This document shows, piece after piece, positions 60,463 to 64,000 of a stretch of 64,000 nucleotides of DNA. A model generated the notes under the pieces. It did not search any database. It was not told where the DNA came from and saw only the letters and a list, made by a program, of their open reading frames with translations. Position numbers and translations under genes: made by a program. The stretch's first letter is position 1. The number at the start of each line of letters is the position of its first letter. The DNA lies in contig JAZRFY010000017.1 in NCBI GenBank assembly GCA_045643885.1, positions 1-64,000 of the forward strand, read 5' to 3'. Source of the stretch: RGIG4608 sp045643885 (GTDB lineage Bacteria; Bacillota; Clostridia; Oscillospirales; CAG-272).

Positions 60463-61479
60463 TTAGTTGAATCTGACTATTTTATTAGCCAATCTATAGA
60501 AAAATGTTGAAAGAGCGCGACCAAATTTTCCGTGAATGCAAATAATGCTCAGGGGAGTGAAGTGTCTGAAGTGACGTCCCCACTTTTTATCGTGCTTTTT
60601 GCAATTGTCCCACATTTTTTCAAGATCGGCATCGGACTTATCGGTATTGTTTAGTCTTGTGAACATGATTGAGATGCCAAACATCATAAAAAGCTCGTGC
60701 TTCAAATATTTTTTAAGCATCTTCTCCTTGATTTCATCGATGTGGAATGCTTCAAAGCTCTTTTCGGTAACGAGAAGCTGATGTGTATATCTGTTTTTCA
60801 TCACGTTTTCTTGAACGGATTGGTCAGGTCTGCCTATCCAATAACGGTAGAGATCGTGGGGAAAATAGTACATTCTTTCAACGCGGGGAAGAGTCTTGCA
60901 TACCATAAGGTTATCCTCGTAGAACACCTTTCTTGGAAGAGGCTCGTGCCATTTCTTCATATGCTCAAGTCTGAAAGTACATGAGTGGATAGTGAGCATT
61001 TGGTGAAGGGCAAAGGGACGTGTTTCGCTCCAGGAAAAGATTCTGCTTTTTGGGAGCGCGTTTGAATAATCGATGGATCTGTCACCGATCCCGTCAGTAT
61101 GTACGTAGAAATAATTGCTTACGACAAGGTCAGCGCCACCTTGATTTTCACACTCCTCAAGCGCGTCGAGGAAGGCAGGGAAGTCGGAGCTTAGGGTATC
61201 GTCACTGTCAACGACCTTGAAATATATGCCCGTTGCATTATTAACACCTTGATTTATGCCCTCTCCATGACCACCGTTCTCCTGATGAACCACCTTGACG
61301 ATGTCGGGGTGCTTTTCGGCATATGAATCTGCAATCTTGCCCGTGTTATCGGATGAGCCGTCATTTATTATGATGATTTCAACTCTATCTCCTCCCAAAA
61401 GAAGACTGTTGATGCAATTTTCCATATAGTCCTGCGAGTTATAGCAGGGCACTGTAATACTCAAAAGCTTTTTACTCAT
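60463..61479 (-). CDS. GT2 family glycosyltransferase
   Basis: A 338-residue enzyme with the GT-A fold. It starts LLSITVPCYNSQDYM, has IIINDGSSDNTG for the nucleotide sugar and the D-x-D-like VVDSDDTL for the metal. It has no membrane span and acts at the inner face of the membrane. Its start (AAGGAGAG upstream) overlaps the end of glf by eight bases, so it may transfer galactofuranose, the product made by Glf, into a cell-surface glycan. The acceptor is unknown. Confidence 0.9.
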   Translation of the reverse strand: MSKKLLSITVPCYNSQDYMENCINSLLLGGDRVEIIIINDGSSDNTGKIADSYAEKHPDIVKVVHQENGGHGEGINQGVNNATGIYFKVVDSDDTLSSDFPAFLDALEECENQGGADLVVSNYFYVHTDGIGDRSIDYSNALPKSRIFSWSETRPFALHQMLTIHSCTFRLEHMKKWHEPLPRKVFYEDNLMVCKTLPRVERMYYFPHDLYRYWIGRPDQSVQENVMKNRYTHQLLVTEKSFEAFHIDEIKEKMLKKYLKHELFMMFGISIMFTRLNNTDKSDADLEKMWDNCKKHDKKWGRHFRHFTPLSIICIHGKFGRALSTFFYRLANKIVRFN

Positions 61480-62575
61480 AAAGCTCTCCTTCCATAGTGT
61501 CAAGTGCTGACAATATTACTGCGTCCATATCGAAATATCGATACTGACCAAGTCTGCCACCGAATATTACGTTGCTTTCATTACCTGCAAGGGATTTGTA
61601 TTTTTCATAAAGAGCATTGTTTTCGTCGTCGTTGACGGGATAATAAGGCTCTTTACTTACTGTCCATTCCTGGCTATATTCCCTGGAAATAACAGTCTTC
61701 TCTTGCTCACCGAAAACAAAATGCTTGTGCTCGATGATTCGTGTGTAGGGCACGTCGATATCGGTATAATTTATTACGGCATTGCCTTGATAATTTTTTA
61801 TATCCAGAGCTTCGGTTTCAAATCTTACGCTTCGATAATTTAAAGGGCCATAGCAATATTCAAAATACTCGTCGATAGGTCCTGTGAAAATTATTTTTTT
61901 TGCAAGAGAGGAAAGCTCGTTGCGATTTTTAAGATAATTCGTATTGAGCTGTACCTCGATGCCATCAAGCATCTTTGCTATCATTTCGGTGTATCCCTCT
62001 TTGGGAATGCCTTGATATGCAGCATTGAAATAGTTGTTATTGAACGTAAATCTTACGGGCAATCTTTTAATTATGAATGAGGGAAGCTTGTCGCAAGGAC
62101 GTCCCCATTGCTTTTGTGTATAGCCCTTGATGAGCTTTTCATAGATGTCCGTACCAACAAGGCTGATTGCTTGCTCCTCAAGATTTTTGGGCTCTGTAAT
62201 GCCTGCAGCCTCTCTTTGCTTTGCAATTATTTTCTCTGCCTCAACAGGAGTTGTCACTCCCCACATCTTATTGAAGGTGTACATATTGAAGGGGAGGGAA
62301 TATAATTCGCCCTTGTAATTGGCAACGGGGGAATTTACGTAGTTATTGAAATCTGCAAAACGGCTTACGAAATCCCACGCCCTCTTACTATTGGTGTGAA
62401 ATATATGAGCGCCGTATTTGTGCACTTGGATTCCTTCAACGTCTTCGGTATAGATATTGCCTGCGATATGGTCTCTTTTATCTATCACAAGCACACTCTT
62501 GCCCGAATCGGTCAACACGCGAGCACACGTTGCTCCGTAAAGACCTGCACCGACGATGAGATAATCATATTTCAT
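61472..62575 (-). CDS. glf: UDP-galactopyranose mutase
   Basis: A 367-residue FAD enzyme that converts UDP-galactopyranose to UDP-galactofuranose. It has the FAD motif YLIVGAGLYGATCARVL at the N-terminus and the family-specific KYGAHIFHT, GYTQKQWGRPCDKLP and FGGRLGQYRYFDMD. Length is standard. The start at 62575 uses GAGG upstream; a TTG five codons earlier lies across the upstream stop. It is in an operon behind a two-component system and in front of a GT2 gene. Confidence 0.96.
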   Translation of the reverse strand: MKYDYLIVGAGLYGATCARVLTDSGKSVLVIDKRDHIAGNIYTEDVEGIQVHKYGAHIFHTNSKRAWDFVSRFADFNNYVNSPVANYKGELYSLPFNMYTFNKMWGVTTPVEAEKIIAKQREAAGITEPKNLEEQAISLVGTDIYEKLIKGYTQKQWGRPCDKLPSFIIKRLPVRFTFNNNYFNAAYQGIPKEGYTEMIAKMLDGIEVQLNTNYLKNRNELSSLAKKIIFTGPIDEYFEYCYGPLNYRSVRFETEALDIKNYQGNAVINYTDIDVPYTRIIEHKHFVFGEQEKTVISREYSQEWTVSKEPYYPVNDDENNALYEKYKSLAGNESNVIFGGRLGQYRYFDMDAVILSALDTMEGELYE

Positions 62576-62586
62576 ATTGTTAAGCC

Positions 62587-63897
62587 TCAATTCTTTTTAG
62601 GTATTGCTATTTTTATGTCAAACCAATTGCTGTCTGTGTTGATGTAAACTGCGCCGTCATATCGGTCGGCAGTGTATTTTATACTTTTGATTCCGTATCC
62701 GTGATATTTGGTGTCGTCCTTTGTGGTGAGATATTCTTCGCCGTCGGTTTTGAGAATACCCTCGAAATAGTTTTCTATTCTGATCATCACAAAATCGTTT
62801 AACTGTGATACGGTAACGTGGATAAGTCTTTTTTCCTTGTCATCGATTCGCATTACGGATTCTATTGCGTTGTCGAGCGCGTTTCCGAAAATGTTGCAGA
62901 TGTCAACAACCTCCATAAAATCAAGCAAGGTGCCGTCTGCAACGCTTGTCATAGTGATTCCGTGCTTGTAGCAATAAAGACTTTTTCCTGTGAGGATGGT
63001 GTCAAGAACGGCATTACCCGTCTTGTTTTGAAGCTCAAAGCTCTTGATATCCTTTTCAAGCTGATCGAGAAATTTGTTTCTCTTGTTGGCATCGGTTTCA
63101 CTTCTCAAGAACTGTATCTGGTGCTTAAGATCGTGATATTTCATGTTGATAACGTCGATGCTTTCTCTTGACTGCTTGTACTGTTGATACTGTGTTTCAA
63201 GAGTTTTTTGTACTGCCTCAAGCTCACGCAAAACGGAGGTGTTATAGCAAGAAACGTAATGTGCGTAGAGAACTGCCACACCCGCAAGGTCGACAAGAGT
63301 TCTGACGTTTGCAATCTCGCGTGAATACTGACCGCTGACGATACCGGGATCAGTGATAAATCGAAGATTACTGAATCCGAACACGACTGTTATGATGAAG
63401 AGGGCAACAAAGCAATCTCCTCGACTTATAGGGACGTTTCTGCTAAGCGCCATCTTTTTGCTGAACAAACGGTATTCGATGAGCATTATCAAGCCGTATA
63501 TAGCTATGATCAATCCAATCTCTACCCAAATGGGAATGTTGGGTACATTGTATATAAGGTTGACTATCTGCCAATCAGTTGATGCCATAAGCTCTGCAAC
63601 TGAGAAGGCAATTACGGAGAAGAATACGCTTTTTGTGTAATTCACTCCTGCGCCCAAATAGATGAATGCCGTCATCATCAGGAATGCAATAAGCATGCAA
63701 GGGAGCCACATCCAAATAACGATATTGGCAGTCAACTCCATAAATACGATAAGCACGAAAAGATACAATGCCGAGCAAAGAGCGAGCTTAAATCCCTTGA
63801 TTTTGGGCTTTAAGAGGATAACCATCATAAAGCAGGACAACCACTCGGCAAGTGCCGTATATATTCTGGGAATATCGGGTATTACGTTAGTGGTCAT
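62587..63897 (-). CDS. GHKL-type sensor histidine kinase (AgrC-like)
   Basis: A 436-residue membrane kinase. Six or seven hydrophobic segments occupy residues about 1-215. A coiled-coil dimerisation helix follows with the phospho-acceptor motif KYHDLKHQIQ (about 250), and the ATPase domain with NALDNAIES (N-box) and YHGYGIKSI (G-box). This is the architecture of AgrC/ComD-type kinases that sense peptides at the membrane. Its ATG overlaps the stop of a LytTR response regulator by four bases. The ligand is unknown; no signal-peptide gene is in view. Confidence 0.9.
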   Translation of the reverse strand: MTTNVIPDIPRIYTALAEWLSCFMMVILLKPKIKGFKLALCSALYLFVLIVFMELTANIVIWMWLPCMLIAFLMMTAFIYLGAGVNYTKSVFFSVIAFSVAELMASTDWQIVNLIYNVPNIPIWVEIGLIIAIYGLIMLIEYRLFSKKMALSRNVPISRGDCFVALFIITVVFGFSNLRFITDPGIVSGQYSREIANVRTLVDLAGVAVLYAHYVSCYNTSVLRELEAVQKTLETQYQQYKQSRESIDVINMKYHDLKHQIQFLRSETDANKRNKFLDQLEKDIKSFELQNKTGNAVLDTILTGKSLYCYKHGITMTSVADGTLLDFMEVVDICNIFGNALDNAIESVMRIDDKEKRLIHVTVSQLNDFVMIRIENYFEGILKTDGEEYLTTKDDTKYHGYGIKSIKYTADRYDGAVYINTDSNWFDIKIAIPKKN

Positions 63898-64000
63898 TTC
63901 ATCACCTCTCCCCAATACTGTGCAAGTGCTTCCATAAATTCCTTTTTACGACCGCGGCTTAAGGGAACTATCTTGCCACCCTTGAGTCTTGCGCAGCCGT
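63894..64000 (-). CDS. LytTR response regulator, C-terminal end (continues outside window)
   Basis: The minus-strand frame ending in TGA at 63894-63896 is open to the window edge. Its last 34 residues include GCARLKGGKIVPLSRGRKK and then EFMEALAQYWGEV. This matches the end of LytTR DNA-binding domains (G..i.vSRr.kk.f), the output domain of AgrA-type regulators. It overlaps the kinase start in ATGA, the normal pairing of the two. The receiver domain is not in the window. Confidence 0.75.
   Translation of the reverse strand, partial: GCARLKGGKIVPLSRGRKKEFMEALAQYWGEVMK

Overview
The window looks like a chromosomal segment of an anaerobic, low-GC Firmicute of class Clostridia, probably an uncultured gut or rumen relative of Oscillospiraceae/Lachnospiraceae. 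The reasons are AT-rich intergenic DNA, strong AGGAGG-type ribosome binding sites, consensus TTGACA-17-TATAAT promoters, compact rho-independent terminators, a six-subunit Rnf complex, an NfnAB-type transhydrogenase and many plant-polysaccharide hydrolases built as lipoproteins. No species can be named from the sequence alone.

Left end (1-2.3 kb): the right edge of an integrative element. It holds the tail of a recombinase-like protein, a small excisionase, a Tn916-type tyrosine integrase with tandem arm-site-like repeats, and a tRNA-Ser(UGA) gene whose 3' end faces the integrase and is the likely attachment site. 2.4-24.8 kb is mixed core metabolism: three M3-family peptidases (one a lipoprotein), a collagen-like surface or spore protein, a Na/phosphate symporter, a COG2509 flavoprotein, an operon of ZIP transporter, YitT/alpha-beta-hydrolase fusion and flavodoxin-like protein, a GPH sugar symporter with a carboxylesterase, a GYF_2 lipoprotein, an orphan sugar-binding lipoprotein, a NUDIX hydrolase, NfnAB and a DUF1622 protein.

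24.9-33.9 kb is the energetic centre: rnfCDGEAB, then a NusG-domain-II protein, a Gx transporter, a secreted tandem-repeat protein that resembles a flavinylated electron carrier, and ApbE, the enzyme that attaches FMN covalently. RnfG is duplicated internally. With NfnAB nearby, this cluster could connect ferredoxin, NAD(H) and NADP(H) to the ion gradient and perhaps to an extracytoplasmic flavin relay.

33.9-51.3 kb: uridine kinase; a large pectin methylesterase lipoprotein; a uracil permease behind a leader-peptide/U-tract/terminator arrangement that looks like UTP-sensing pyrBI-type attenuation; an SPFH protein, DUF6440, a LURP-one protein and an XRE regulator; a CadC-like repressor with a CDF metal exporter and a palindromic operator; divergent GH13 and GH31 alpha-glucosidases; and a three-gene unit of two membrane proteins plus a PM20D1-like peptidase. 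51.3-64 kb: a PlsC acyltransferase with zinc ribbon, then a probable beta-glucan locus (GtrA, two GH16 lichenases, a domain-permuted GH3 enzyme anchored at both ends), and on the minus strand a LytTR regulator (cut by the window edge), GHKL histidine kinase, UDP-galactopyranose mutase and a GT2 glycosyltransferase.

The most notable observations are the candidate UTP-sensing attenuator of the uracil permease, the tandem flavinylation-site protein beside Rnf and ApbE, the YitT-hydrolase fusion, and the membrane-anchored permuted GH3. No CRISPR array or rRNA gene was seen.
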